NCBI GenBank assembly: GCA_026712905.1
Contig: JAPOPM010000202.1
Coordinates: forward strand, 1 to 35,165
DNA length: 35,165 bases
Direction of reading: 5' to 3'
Source of the DNA: Deltaproteobacteria bacterium
GTDB lineage: Bacteria; Desulfobacterota; Binatia; UBA9968; JAJDTQ01
Notes under the pieces: model-generated
Databases searched by the model: none
What the model was told of the DNA's origin: nothing
What the model saw: the letters and a program-made list of their open reading frames with translations, nothing else
Shown: positions 8,307-15,839 of the stretch, one piece after another
Position numbering within the stretch: position 1 is the stretch's first letter
Layout of the letters: every line of letters starts with the position of its first letter
Position numbers and translations under genes: made by a program

Positions 8307-9278
8307 TCAAACGTAATGCTGGATTTCCTGCAGGGAGGGCGGAAAAAACAGCTCTTCGATGGCGGGCTTGCTCTTGATCATGCCTTGCTCGAACTCGTAC
8401 CGGACCGCGGCTTCGAGCGCGGGGCGGTTGTCTTCGAGATTGTACGGCCAGGGATCCGGGCCGAAGATCTCGTGCTGCTGCTGTAGCTCTTCCTTGGCCC
8501 ATACCAACGCCAGGCTCCGAGGGTCGCGCATGCGCTCGTAACAGACCTGCTTGGCGCGCTGCAGGGCCTGGAGCAGGCTCACCGCCACCCAGGGGTTGCG
8601 TTCCAGGATCTCGTCCTTGACCACCACCGTGTGCATGATCGGAAAGATGCCGCTCTGGCGGTAGTAGTCCACCTCGGCCTGCCTGGGGTCCGGGAAGAGC
8701 AACGCCACCTTGTCCGAGCCCGCCCGGATGGACGGCAGCACCTCGGGGTAAAGCGACCCTTCCAGGTCGCCGGCGCACAGCATCTCGTCGATGTCGCGGC
8801 CTTCCGGCACCCGGTGGATCTTCATCCACGATGCCGGCTCCAGGGGGACGTCCTCCTCCTCCTGGCACCACCACTCCACGGTGCGGAGGTCGAGGCCGTA
8901 GTAGTCCTGCAGGATGCCGCGCATCCACAGGCCGGCGGAGTTCTGCAGCGTGTCCAGGCCCACCCGCTTGCCGTTCAGGTCCGCGGGTTGCTCGATGCCG
9001 CAGCCGCTGCGCTTGACCATGTAGCTGTGGCGGAAGCGCCGGTGCGGAAACGCCGGAATGGCGGTGAAATCACGCCCTTGGTCGTGGGCCACGAGGTACC
9101 CCACCAGGGACAACTCGCACGCGTCGAACTCCTCGTGGCGCAGCATGCGCCCGTGGCGTTCCGGCGACGGCATGGTCATCACGTTGAGGTCGATGCCCGC
9201 GGGCTCCACCACCTTCTCCCACAGCGGGCGCAAGAGATCATAGCTGCCGCAAGCGAAATTCAGCTTCAACCGGGACAT
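8307..9278 (-). CDS. 4,5-dihydroxyphthalate decarboxylase-like protein (copy 2)
   Basis: The 323-residue product is a clear paralogue of the gene at 7046-8029: it opens LKLNFACGSYDLLRPLW and EPAGIDLN, carries SGIFPIMHTV and NPWVAVSL, and ends EQGMI-x5-IEELFFPPS. It has no signal peptide. Differences such as an inserted WWCQEEEDVPLEP segment where copy 1 has WIQGGLEDPGRLPFEP suggest a different substrate. It is the last gene of a minus-strand run and starts only 22 bases after the MobA-like gene, so co-expression is likely. Function by family: decarboxylation of an aromatic or related acid, or ligand binding; not proven. Confidence 0.8.
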   Translation of the reverse strand: MSRLKLNFACGSYDLLRPLWEKVVEPAGIDLNVMTMPSPERHGRMLRHEEFDACELSLVGYLVAHDQGRDFTAIPAFPHRRFRHSYMVKRSGCGIEQPADLNGKRVGLDTLQNSAGLWMRGILQDYYGLDLRTVEWWCQEEEDVPLEPASWMKIHRVPEGRDIDEMLCAGDLEGSLYPEVLPSIRAGSDKVALLFPDPRQAEVDYYRQSGIFPIMHTVVVKDEILERNPWVAVSLLQALQRAKQVCYERMRDPRSLALVWAKEELQQQHEIFGPDPWPYNLEDNRPALEAAVRYEFEQGMIKSKPAIEELFFPPSLQEIQHYV

Positions 9279-9300
9279 TCACCACTCCTGATCAAGACTA

Positions 9301-9885
9301 TCAGTCCTTGACGTGCTTCCGGTATTCCTCGGGCGTGTCGATGTCCACGAGGATCCCGGCCTCGTCGGTGTCCAGTTCGAGAGTCTCCTCGGGATGCCCG
9401 CGCACCACCGGCTTGGCGCCGGTGTCGAGCGAGGCCGCCATGAACTCCGGGAACAGCCTGCTGGAGAAGAGCACCGGATGGCCGCGCCGGCCGTTGAAGC
9501 GCGGCACGACGATGAGCTTCTGTTCCGCGCGGAAGCGTTCGATCATGCGGTCCACCAGGCGGCTCTCGATGAACGGGTGGTCCACCAAGTGGACCAGGAT
9601 CGCTTCCACCGGCTCGCCGTCCAATGCCCGGATGGCGGTGTGCAGCGAGGAGAGCTGCCCGCGCGCGTAGTCGGGATTCACCACGGTGTCCACGCCGAGA
9701 TAGGCAATGGCTTCGCGCATGGCCTCGGCGTTGTGGCCCAGCACCACCAGGGTACGCTCCACCTCGGTGCGCTCCAGCGCGCGCACGATGCGCTCGATGA
9801 ACGGCACCCCGTCCACCGGCAGGAGGGCCTTGGGCCTTCCCATGCGGCTGGAGGCGCCCGCGGACAGAACGACGGCGACAATCAT
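9301..9885 (-). CDS. MobA/MocA-like nucleotidyltransferase
   Basis: The 194-residue protein begins with the glycine-rich NTP-binding signature VVLSAGASSRMGRPKALLP (residues about 5-23), has LVHLVDHPF in the metal-binding position usually written DxP, and GRRGHPVLF, the substrate-binding segment of MobA-like NTP transferases. MocA-type relatives attach CMP to molybdopterin and PucB-type relatives support xanthine dehydrogenase. In this family the LxxDxP motif is normally DMP or DQP; here it is DHP. No molybdoenzyme is in the window, so the acceptor is open. It lies in a minus-strand run between the epimerase (79 bases upstream) and the decarboxylase-like gene (22 bases downstream). Confidence 0.85.
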   Translation of the reverse strand: MIVAVVLSAGASSRMGRPKALLPVDGVPFIERIVRALERTEVERTLVVLGHNAEAMREAIAYLGVDTVVNPDYARGQLSSLHTAIRALDGEPVEAILVHLVDHPFIESRLVDRMIERFRAEQKLIVVPRFNGRRGHPVLFSSRLFPEFMAASLDTGAKPVVRGHPEETLELDTDEAGILVDIDTPEEYRKHVKD

Positions 9886-9963
9886 GACGCGGAGGAATGG
9901 ACCGCACCGCGGGGCGGCAGCGCGCCGCCCGCGCGGACCCGGAGGTGCGGCGAACGCGTTGCG

Positions 9964-10935
9964 CTAGAGCCCCTCAAGCTTCCTCATGGTCTCGGCATAG
10001 TCCGCGATGGACTTGTCGAGGGTGTATTCGGCCTCGAAGCCGAGTTGTTCCGCCGCGCGCGACAGGTCCGTCAGGGCCCGGTTCGCCGGATACGCCATCG
10101 GATCGCTGCCCTTTTGCAGAGCGACGCGGGACTCGGGGAACTGCTTCTTCACCGCCGCCAGGATGTCGTCGCCCGTGACCATGCCGCTGCAGCCGATGTG
10201 GAAGAGCCGGTCCTTATGCTCCGGCTTCAACGCGGCCAGAACGGTGGCGGTGGCCGCGTCCTTGCCGTAGAGGATTTCCGTGGGTCCGTAGGGCCAGTTG
10301 ATGACCGCGTCCTCCCGCTTCAACGCGGCGCGGATCATGTCCTGAATCGCCTGCTCGCGGGTCGCCTTCATGGTCGTGGGCGACGGACCGTACAGGCCCC
10401 CCACGTAGCGGATGCACACGAACTCGAAGCCGTACATCTTGGCGTAGGCGTTGCCGAGAAACTCGCAGCCGCCCTTGGTGGCGGCGTAGACCGACGGCGG
10501 GTTGATGGGAATGGTCTCGTCGACGGTCGGCAGCCCCTCCCCCATCGAGCCCAGATAGACGGTTCCAGAGCTGGGAAAGGTCATCCGCGGCACGCCTTCC
10601 AGGCGCACCGCCTCGAGCACGTTGACGGTGCCCATCAGGTTCAGGCGCACACCCGTGTAGGGGCGACGCTGCACCTCCTCGCCGAGAAACGCGGCCAGGT
10701 GGATGACCTGGCCGACGTCGTAGTCGCGTATCGCGCTCACGAGCTGCGGCAGGTCCAGGATGTCGCCGCGCACGGTCTCCACGGACGCGGGATCGACGCC
10801 CACGGCCCTGAGCAGCCGCTCGTTGACCGCCACGTCGAAGATCACCGGACGCTCGCCCCGCTCCTGCAGCATCCCCACCACGTACGCGCCCACCAGACCG
10901 GTCCCCCCGGTCACCAGAATGCTCTTCTGCGCCAT
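9964..10935 (-). CDS. NAD-dependent epimerase/dehydratase (extended SDR)
   Basis: The 323-residue protein has the Rossmann motif TGGTGLVG at residues 9-16, an acidic residue after the second strand (IFDVAV) that favours NAD(H), the HLAAFLG motif, and the catalytic tyrosine-lysine pair YAATK (Y150, K154). It contains RYVGGLYGP, typical of sugar-nucleotide epimerases and related reductases. Most relatives act on nucleotide sugars, but this subgroup is also found in catabolic clusters, so the substrate is open. It is the second gene of a minus-strand run behind the kinase-BON gene. Confidence 0.85.
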   Translation of the reverse strand: MAQKSILVTGGTGLVGAYVVGMLQERGERPVIFDVAVNERLLRAVGVDPASVETVRGDILDLPQLVSAIRDYDVGQVIHLAAFLGEEVQRRPYTGVRLNLMGTVNVLEAVRLEGVPRMTFPSSGTVYLGSMGEGLPTVDETIPINPPSVYAATKGGCEFLGNAYAKMYGFEFVCIRYVGGLYGPSPTTMKATREQAIQDMIRAALKREDAVINWPYGPTEILYGKDAATATVLAALKPEHKDRLFHIGCSGMVTGDDILAAVKKQFPESRVALQKGSDPMAYPANRALTDLSRAAEQLGFEAEYTLDKSIADYAETMRKLEGL

Positions 10936-11009
10936 TCGCTACCTCCCGACGCCCCGCGACTCGCTCCGCCGACACGGAGCTGCGCTCAGGGCGAACGGCC
11001 TTGGTCCCG

Positions 11010-11828
11010 TCAAGGGAACATGTACTCCACCGGCGGCGATTCGAAGTCCGTCTCCACCTCCGTGGTTCCGGACACCTCCTTGGCCACCGCGACAATCTCC
11101 TCCTGCAAGGCGGGCTGGGTCAATATGCCGGAGACGTGGACCACGCCATCGCTTGCCCGCACGCGCACGTTCAGGTTGCGGGTCTTGGGCGACACTATCA
11201 GCGCCGCCTGAACCCGTGACGTCAGGGACAGGTCGGAGAAGAGCCGATCGGACTCCGCGGTCTTCTGGTACTCGGGGCGCCCGGCCGCGTCCTCGATCAA
11301 CCGCGCCAGGGTGTCTACCGTCATCTGTCCCGCGTTGAGCACCAGGTCGTAGCGCGACGCGTCGCGCCAGTCGGCCCCGAAGACGGCTTCCATGCGCCGG
11401 GAGCGCGACTTGTTGACGCTCTCCACGAAACGCCGCCCGCCCGCCTCGTCGAGCCCTTCCCGCTCCCGTACCTTTTCCACCTGGTATTCCAGCGGCGCGG
11501 TCAGGAGCACCTTGAGCACGTGGGTGACGCCGGGCAGGAGTTCCTGGCCCATGTGACCGTGGTAGACGATCTGGCCGTCACGCGCCATCTCGCACATGGC
11601 CGCCTGAAGGGTGATGCGATACAGCCGCAGGCTCTCGCGCCAGCGCTCCCACCAGTGCGGTCCCGATTCCAGCACCTCCTCGTATTTTGCCTCGGGGATA
11701 CCGTACCGGTTGCTCGCCTCCATCAGCACCTCACGGTCCACGCACGGATAGCCCAAATCCTGCGCCACCCGCTCGGCAACCTCCGGACCGGCCCCAAACG
11801 CGCCACGAATGATCGTGATGATCGGCAT
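11010..11828 (-). CDS. Cytidylate-kinase-like protein fused to a BON domain
   Basis: The ATG at 11828 is chosen because GGAGGG lies six bases upstream; an upstream in-frame ATG at 11891 lacks such a site. The 272-residue product starts PIITIIRGAFGAG, a P-loop-like strand and loop of the cytidylate-kinase-like family, followed by CVDREVL and GHMGQELLPG segments typical of that family. The GAFGAG loop lacks the usual GK(S/T), so catalysis is uncertain. From about residue 197 the sequence switches to a BON domain (LTSRVQAALIVSP, NVRVRASDGVVHVSGIL). BON domains bind phospholipid or ligands and usually sit in the envelope, yet no signal peptide is present. It heads a minus-strand run and is divergent from the MoxR gene. 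Confidence 0.75.
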   Translation of the reverse strand: MPIITIIRGAFGAGPEVAERVAQDLGYPCVDREVLMEASNRYGIPEAKYEEVLESGPHWWERWRESLRLYRITLQAAMCEMARDGQIVYHGHMGQELLPGVTHVLKVLLTAPLEYQVEKVREREGLDEAGGRRFVESVNKSRSRRMEAVFGADWRDASRYDLVLNAGQMTVDTLARLIEDAAGRPEYQKTAESDRLFSDLSLTSRVQAALIVSPKTRNLNVRVRASDGVVHVSGILTQPALQEEIVAVAKEVSGTTEVETDFESPPVEYMFP

Positions 11829-11894
11829 GGGCTTCCCTCCTCTCGGCTCGGTTGCGGGCAACGGCACCGCCGCCGCCCATCCCTTCTTCACACT

Positions 11895-11923
11895 AAGTTA
11901 AAACGTCCCTCGAAGGGTTGCAA
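11895..11923 (-). promoter_or_regulatory. Weak promoter candidate for the kinase-BON run
   Basis: On the minus strand TTGCAA (11923-11918) and TAACTT (11900-11895) are 17 bases apart in the AT-rich part of the 146-base divergent spacer. Matches to consensus are partial (4/6 and 3/6). It would place transcription about 60 bases upstream of the start codon. Confidence 0.2.
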
Positions 11924-11974
11924 GATATTTGTACGTCCAACGCGCTTTTGTTACACGTTCATCAGGTTTCCACC

Positions 11975-13093
11975 ATGACCCCCAAGGAAAAACTGCTGGC
12001 GTTGCGCGAGGAGTTGCAACAGGCCTTTCTGGAGCGCGGCGAGCTCATCGACGGCGCCCTCGCCGCTCTGTTGTCGGCGCAGAACCTGCTCATCATCGGC
12101 CCGCCGGGCACCGCCAAGTCGATGCTGGCCGACGAGTTGTGCCGCCGCATCGAGGGCGCCGGCTACTTCCAGTGGCTGCTGACCCGATTCACCGCCCCCG
12201 AGGAGCTGTTCGGCGCGGTGAGCCTCAAGGGCCTGGAGCAGGACGACTACCGGCGCGTCACCACACGCAAGCTGCCCGAGGCCCACATCGCCTTTCTCGA
12301 CGAGGTCTTCAAGGCCAACTCCTCGATCCTCAACTCGATCCTCACCGTCATCAACGAGCGCCGCTTCCACAACGGCCAGCACGTGCGCGACGTGCCGCTC
12401 ATCACCCTGTTCGGCGCCAGCAACGAGCTGCCCGAGGACGACGAGCTGACCGCCTTGTACGACCGGTTCCTGCTCCGGTTCGTGGTGGACTACATCGCGG
12501 AGGACTACCATTTTCTGCGGATGCTGGAGGCGCCGGCGCGAGAGGCCGGGGTCCGCATCACCCTCGACGAGTTGAGAGAGATGCAGCGCGAAACCGACGC
12601 ACAACCCGTCCCCGGCCACGTCCACCGGGCCATGGCCGAGGTCCGACGGCAGCTCGGCAAGAAACAGATCGTCGCCTCGGACCGGCGCTACCGCCAGTCC
12701 CTGGCGCTCATGAAGGCCCACTCGTATCTCGCGGGTGACGCCCAGGTCTCGGACCAGAGCCTGCTGTTCCTGGAACACGTGCTGTGGCGGGAACCATCCG
12801 AGCGCGCCGACGTGAGCAGCACCATCCGCGAGATCGTGCTCGGCTACGAGAAGGAGGCGCAGGAACTGCTCTACCAGGCGCGGGAAATCGGCGAGTACGT
12901 GCAACGCCCGTGGGAAACGGAGGAGCTGCGCTCCCACGCCCTCATCGAAGGACACACCAAGCTGCGCAACATCCTCGCCCGGCTGGAGCAGCTCATCGAG
13001 AAGGCTTCCGATTCGGACCGCCCCGTGGGGCGCGTGGAAGACATGCGCGACGAGATCCAGACCCTGCAGAAGCGCCTGCTGGAGGACTTGTAG
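11975..13093 (+). CDS. MoxR-family AAA+ ATPase, RavA-like
   Basis: The 372-residue protein has Walker A GPPGTAKS at residues 42-49, Walker B IAFLDEVF with D109-E110, a sensor-1-like LFGASNELP segment, an arginine-rich YDRFLLRF, and lid-domain helices, the pattern of MoxR ATPases close to RavA. RavA of Escherichia coli is about 500 residues and has a LARA domain inserted in its C-terminal part; this protein ends after a helical region, so it looks like a compact version. MoxR ATPases act as chaperones that insert cofactors or remodel complexes with a VWA partner. The next gene is such a partner and overlaps by one base. The ATG at 11975 was preferred to a TTG at 11918. Confidence 0.88.
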   Translation: MTPKEKLLALREELQQAFLERGELIDGALAALLSAQNLLIIGPPGTAKSMLADELCRRIEGAGYFQWLLTRFTAPEELFGAVSLKGLEQDDYRRVTTRKLPEAHIAFLDEVFKANSSILNSILTVINERRFHNGQHVRDVPLITLFGASNELPEDDELTALYDRFLLRFVVDYIAEDYHFLRMLEAPAREAGVRITLDELREMQRETDAQPVPGHVHRAMAEVRRQLGKKQIVASDRRYRQSLALMKAHSYLAGDAQVSDQSLLFLEHVLWREPSERADVSSTIREIVLGYEKEAQELLYQAREIGEYVQRPWETEELRSHALIEGHTKLRNILARLEQLIEKASDSDRPVGRVEDMRDEIQTLQKRLLEDL

Positions 13094-14661
13094 TGGCGCG
13101 GCGGAAGGCGAAGAAGCAGGTTGCGCCGCCGCCCGACCTGCCCGACAACGCCAACTGGATCGAGAGCGACCGCTACGACCGGCACGCTTACGGGCAGCTT
13201 CGCCGCGACGCCGCTTCGTTGCGGGAACTGGAGCACGCCGGCGAGGCTCTCCTCCCCCACTTCCCTTCGCTGCTCCAGGACGTCTTCTGCCTGCTGTTCA
13301 AGTACAATATCGTCTTCGCCGCCGCAGCGGACGTGCTCCCCAGCGCGTCGGTCAACCGGACGCTTCTCGACGCGCTTCACGGCGGCGAAGTGAGCCGCAT
13401 CCTGCGGGAGATGACCCTCCTGGACGAAGCCAAGGCCGGCCTGTGCACCCTGCTCGTGGGCGAAGGGCTTCTGGCCACGCTCAAGTCGGAGAAGCCGTGG
13501 ACGCGCCACGACATGATGGACACCTGGAAGCTGCGGCAGCAGGAAGAGGAGTTCCAGAAGGTCCGGGAAATGCTGGAGCACGCGGGCGAACTGGCCGAGC
13601 AAGAGGACGGCGCCGGCAAGGAAGACGCGTTGGCGAAGCTCCAGGAACGGCTCAAGAGCCGGCTCCGCGGTGAAGCGGCCTCCATCCGGCAGAAGCGGCG
13701 GCAGTTGACCGAGGACCTGGACCGGGTCGAGAACGAGGCACGGGCGCGGGTGCAGGCCTCGGCCATTCGCGCCGCCCAGCAGCTCGAGGAGGCCGCGGAG
13801 GAAGCGGAAGCCTGGGGCTCGGCCCTCGGCTCGGGGGGACGCCTGCCGGCGGACCGGCGGCTCGAGCTGGGGCGGCGGCTGGCCGGCAACGAGAAGCTCA
13901 AGAAGCTCGTGCGCATGGTCGGGCGGATGAAGTCCCACGCGCTGGCCTTGCGCAAGCGCACCTTCGAGCGCGCCAACGAGGAGCTCTACTCGGTAGAGCA
14001 GGGAGGCGCCCTGGAGCACCTGCTGCCGCAGGAACTGGTGACGCTGCGCCAGCCGTTGCTGCACCGGGACTTTCAGCGGCGCCTGCTGGAGAACGAGCTG
14101 TTGCAGTACTCGCTCCGGGGCATGGAGGAGAAGCGCAAGGGGCCGGTGGTGGTGTGCCTCGACGGCAGCTCCTCCATGGCCGGCGACAAGGAACTGTGGT
14201 CCAAGGCCGTCGCCCTGACCCTGCTGGAGCTGACCCGGCGCCAGCGCCGGCCGTTCCGCTCCATCTGCTTCTCCTCCCGGGACACGGCCCTGCACGTCCT
14301 GGACCTGAACACCCGGCGCGGCACCGACGTCGAACCGGACAAGCTCATGGACCTCGCGGAGCACTTTCCCGGCGGCGGCACCGATTTCGAGAAGCCGCTG
14401 GACGCGGCGCTGGAGTGCCTCAAGAAATCCCGATATAAAAAGGGGGATATCGTTTTCATCACGGACGGGGAATGCCAGGTGTCGGCCGAGTGGTCCGAGC
14501 GGTTCCTCAAGGAGAAGGACCGCCTGAGCTTTTCGCTTTTCTCCATCCTCATCGACGTGGGCCCCAGCTCGCTGGGAACCCTGAAAGAATTCAGCGACCG
14601 GATCACCACCATCAGCCAGCTCACCAGCGAAGGCACCCGCGACCTGTTCCTGCGTATCTGA
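13093..14661 (+). CDS. VWA-domain protein, ViaA-like partner of the MoxR ATPase
   Basis: The start is a GTG at 13093 that overlaps the MoxR stop codon (TAGTG), with GGAGG at 13081-13085, so translation is coupled. The 522-residue product has a long charged, coiled-coil-rich helical part (about 130-290) and a C-terminal von Willebrand A domain with a complete MIDAS: D357-x-S359-x-S361 in CLDGSSSM, T430 in GGGTDF and D458 in FITDGE. This size and order match ViaA, the RavA partner that in enterobacteria touches respiratory complexes and modulates aminoglycoside entry. The role in this organism is inference, since no respiratory genes are adjacent. Confidence 0.87.
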   Translation: MARRKAKKQVAPPPDLPDNANWIESDRYDRHAYGQLRRDAASLRELEHAGEALLPHFPSLLQDVFCLLFKYNIVFAAAADVLPSASVNRTLLDALHGGEVSRILREMTLLDEAKAGLCTLLVGEGLLATLKSEKPWTRHDMMDTWKLRQQEEEFQKVREMLEHAGELAEQEDGAGKEDALAKLQERLKSRLRGEAASIRQKRRQLTEDLDRVENEARARVQASAIRAAQQLEEAAEEAEAWGSALGSGGRLPADRRLELGRRLAGNEKLKKLVRMVGRMKSHALALRKRTFERANEELYSVEQGGALEHLLPQELVTLRQPLLHRDFQRRLLENELLQYSLRGMEEKRKGPVVVCLDGSSSMAGDKELWSKAVALTLLELTRRQRRPFRSICFSSRDTALHVLDLNTRRGTDVEPDKLMDLAEHFPGGGTDFEKPLDAALECLKKSRYKKGDIVFITDGECQVSAEWSERFLKEKDRLSFSLFSILIDVGPSSLGTLKEFSDRITTISQLTSEGTRDLFLRI

Positions 14662-14708
14662 CATTTGCCGCTCCGGCGAGCGCGGACGAACCACACACGG
14701 AGAACCCA

Positions 14709-15668
14709 ATGAGCAAGAACCTCAGCTTCGGCATCCTGCTACCGACCCGCGGGGTCATCCTGGCCAAGACCGCCGTCCCGGACCTGAGCCCGGTCTTCAA
14801 CCTCGCCGACGCGGTGGAACAAGCCGGCTACGACTCGGTGTGGATCGGCGACAGCGTCACCGCCAAGTCGAGGCTGGAGGTCATCAGCACGCTGGGGGCG
14901 CTGTCGGTGAAGACCCAGCGGGTCAAGATCGGCACCGCGGTGCTGCTGGCGGCCATGCGCAACCCCGTGGTACTGGCCCAGGCTCTTGCCAGCGTCGACG
15001 TGCTGTGCGCCGGGCGCCTGATCTGCGGCGTGGGCGTGTCGCGCAACGACAAGATGTTCGAGGAGGAGTACACGGCGTGCGGCGTGCCCTTCAACCAGAA
15101 GGCCGGACGCCTGAGCCAGGTGCTCAAGATCATGAAGATGCTGTGGGCCGGGGACGACGTCACCCACCCCAACAAGTACTACACCGTCGAGAACATCTCG
15201 CTGTTGCCCAAGCCGGTGCAGCGGCCCGGCGTCCCCCTGTGGGTGTCCAGCAACGACGTGGACAGCGGACTCAAGCGCGCGGCGCTTTACGGCGACGCCT
15301 GGATTACCAACATCCCGTCGCTACAGGTCTTCAAGGAGTCCCGGAAGAAGCTGGAGGACTTCGCCAGCGACGCCGGCCGCAACCCGGACGACATCCACCG
15401 CTGCCTGTACCTCACCATCCACATCGACCCGGACGCCGAAAAGGCGCGCCGCGAAGGCGGCGCGTTCCTGGAGGCCTACTACCACAAGACCTACGAGGAG
15501 GTAGCCGCGCAACTGGTGGTCAAGGCCGGCGGCACCAACGAGGTGGTGGACTTCATCAACGAGTACGCCGACGCCGGCATCCAGACCTTCATCGTGCGCT
15601 TCGCCGCCAAGGACCAGTTCCAGCACCTGGACGTATGCAGCGAGCACATCATGCCGCACTTCCGGTAG
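14709..15668 (+). CDS. LLM-class flavin-dependent oxidoreductase
   Basis: The 319-residue protein has the luciferase-like (bacterial luciferase/F420 reductase superfamily) TIM-barrel pattern: SFGILLPTRG at the N-terminus, YDSVWIGDSV, TQRVKIGTAVL, NPVVLAQALASVDVL, and GRLICGVGVS. It should oxidise or reduce a small organic substrate with FMN or F420. The start has CGGAG seven bases upstream. It follows the VWA gene after 47 bases and could be read through from that operon, but functional linkage is unclear. A composite palindromic repeat lies directly downstream. FMN versus F420 cannot be decided from sequence by eye. Confidence 0.87.
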   Translation: MSKNLSFGILLPTRGVILAKTAVPDLSPVFNLADAVEQAGYDSVWIGDSVTAKSRLEVISTLGALSVKTQRVKIGTAVLLAAMRNPVVLAQALASVDVLCAGRLICGVGVSRNDKMFEEEYTACGVPFNQKAGRLSQVLKIMKMLWAGDDVTHPNKYYTVENISLLPKPVQRPGVPLWVSSNDVDSGLKRAALYGDAWITNIPSLQVFKESRKKLEDFASDAGRNPDDIHRCLYLTIHIDPDAEKARREGGAFLEAYYHKTYEEVAAQLVVKAGGTNEVVDFINEYADAGIQTFIVRFAAKDQFQHLDVCSEHIMPHFR

Positions 15669-15693
15669 GGATGGCGCTTACGTCTCTTTTGCC

Positions 15694-15794
15694 GTCATTC
15701 CCGCGGAACAGACCGTGTCAAAACGTGGTCCGGGCAAGAATTGGCGCCAACGGCCCGAGTCGTCATTCCCGCGGAAGCGGGAATCCAGGGGTGG
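15694..15794 (+). repeat. Composite dispersed palindromic repeat, copy 1 (blocks A and B)
   Basis: Block A at 15694-15725 begins CATTCCCGCGGAACAG after GT and continues to CGTGTCAAAACG. Block B at 15761-15794 contains the hairpin ATTCCCGC-GGAA-GCGGGAAT followed by CCAGGGGTGG. Both blocks share CATTCCCGCGGAA. The same A-then-B order recurs at 19349-19443. It lies between two plus-strand genes, where block B could act as a transcriptional hairpin. Confidence 0.85.
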
Positions 15795-15839
15795 TGAGGG
15801 CCGAACGGGCATGTTCGCCGCCGGAATCGTGCCGACGAT

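Noticed and set aside
12784..13092. Extended N-terminus of the VWA protein
   Set aside because: It overlaps the MoxR gene out of frame; GTG at 13093 with GGAGG fits a coupled start.
12871..14709. Minus-strand frame of 612 codons opposite the VWA gene
   Set aside because: No recognisable motif; the plus strand encodes a complete VWA domain with MIDAS.
15694..15794. CRISPR array or small coding genes in the palindromic repeats
   Set aside because: Copies are dispersed, not regularly spaced; short frames such as those reading RFRGNDD are translations of the repeat.
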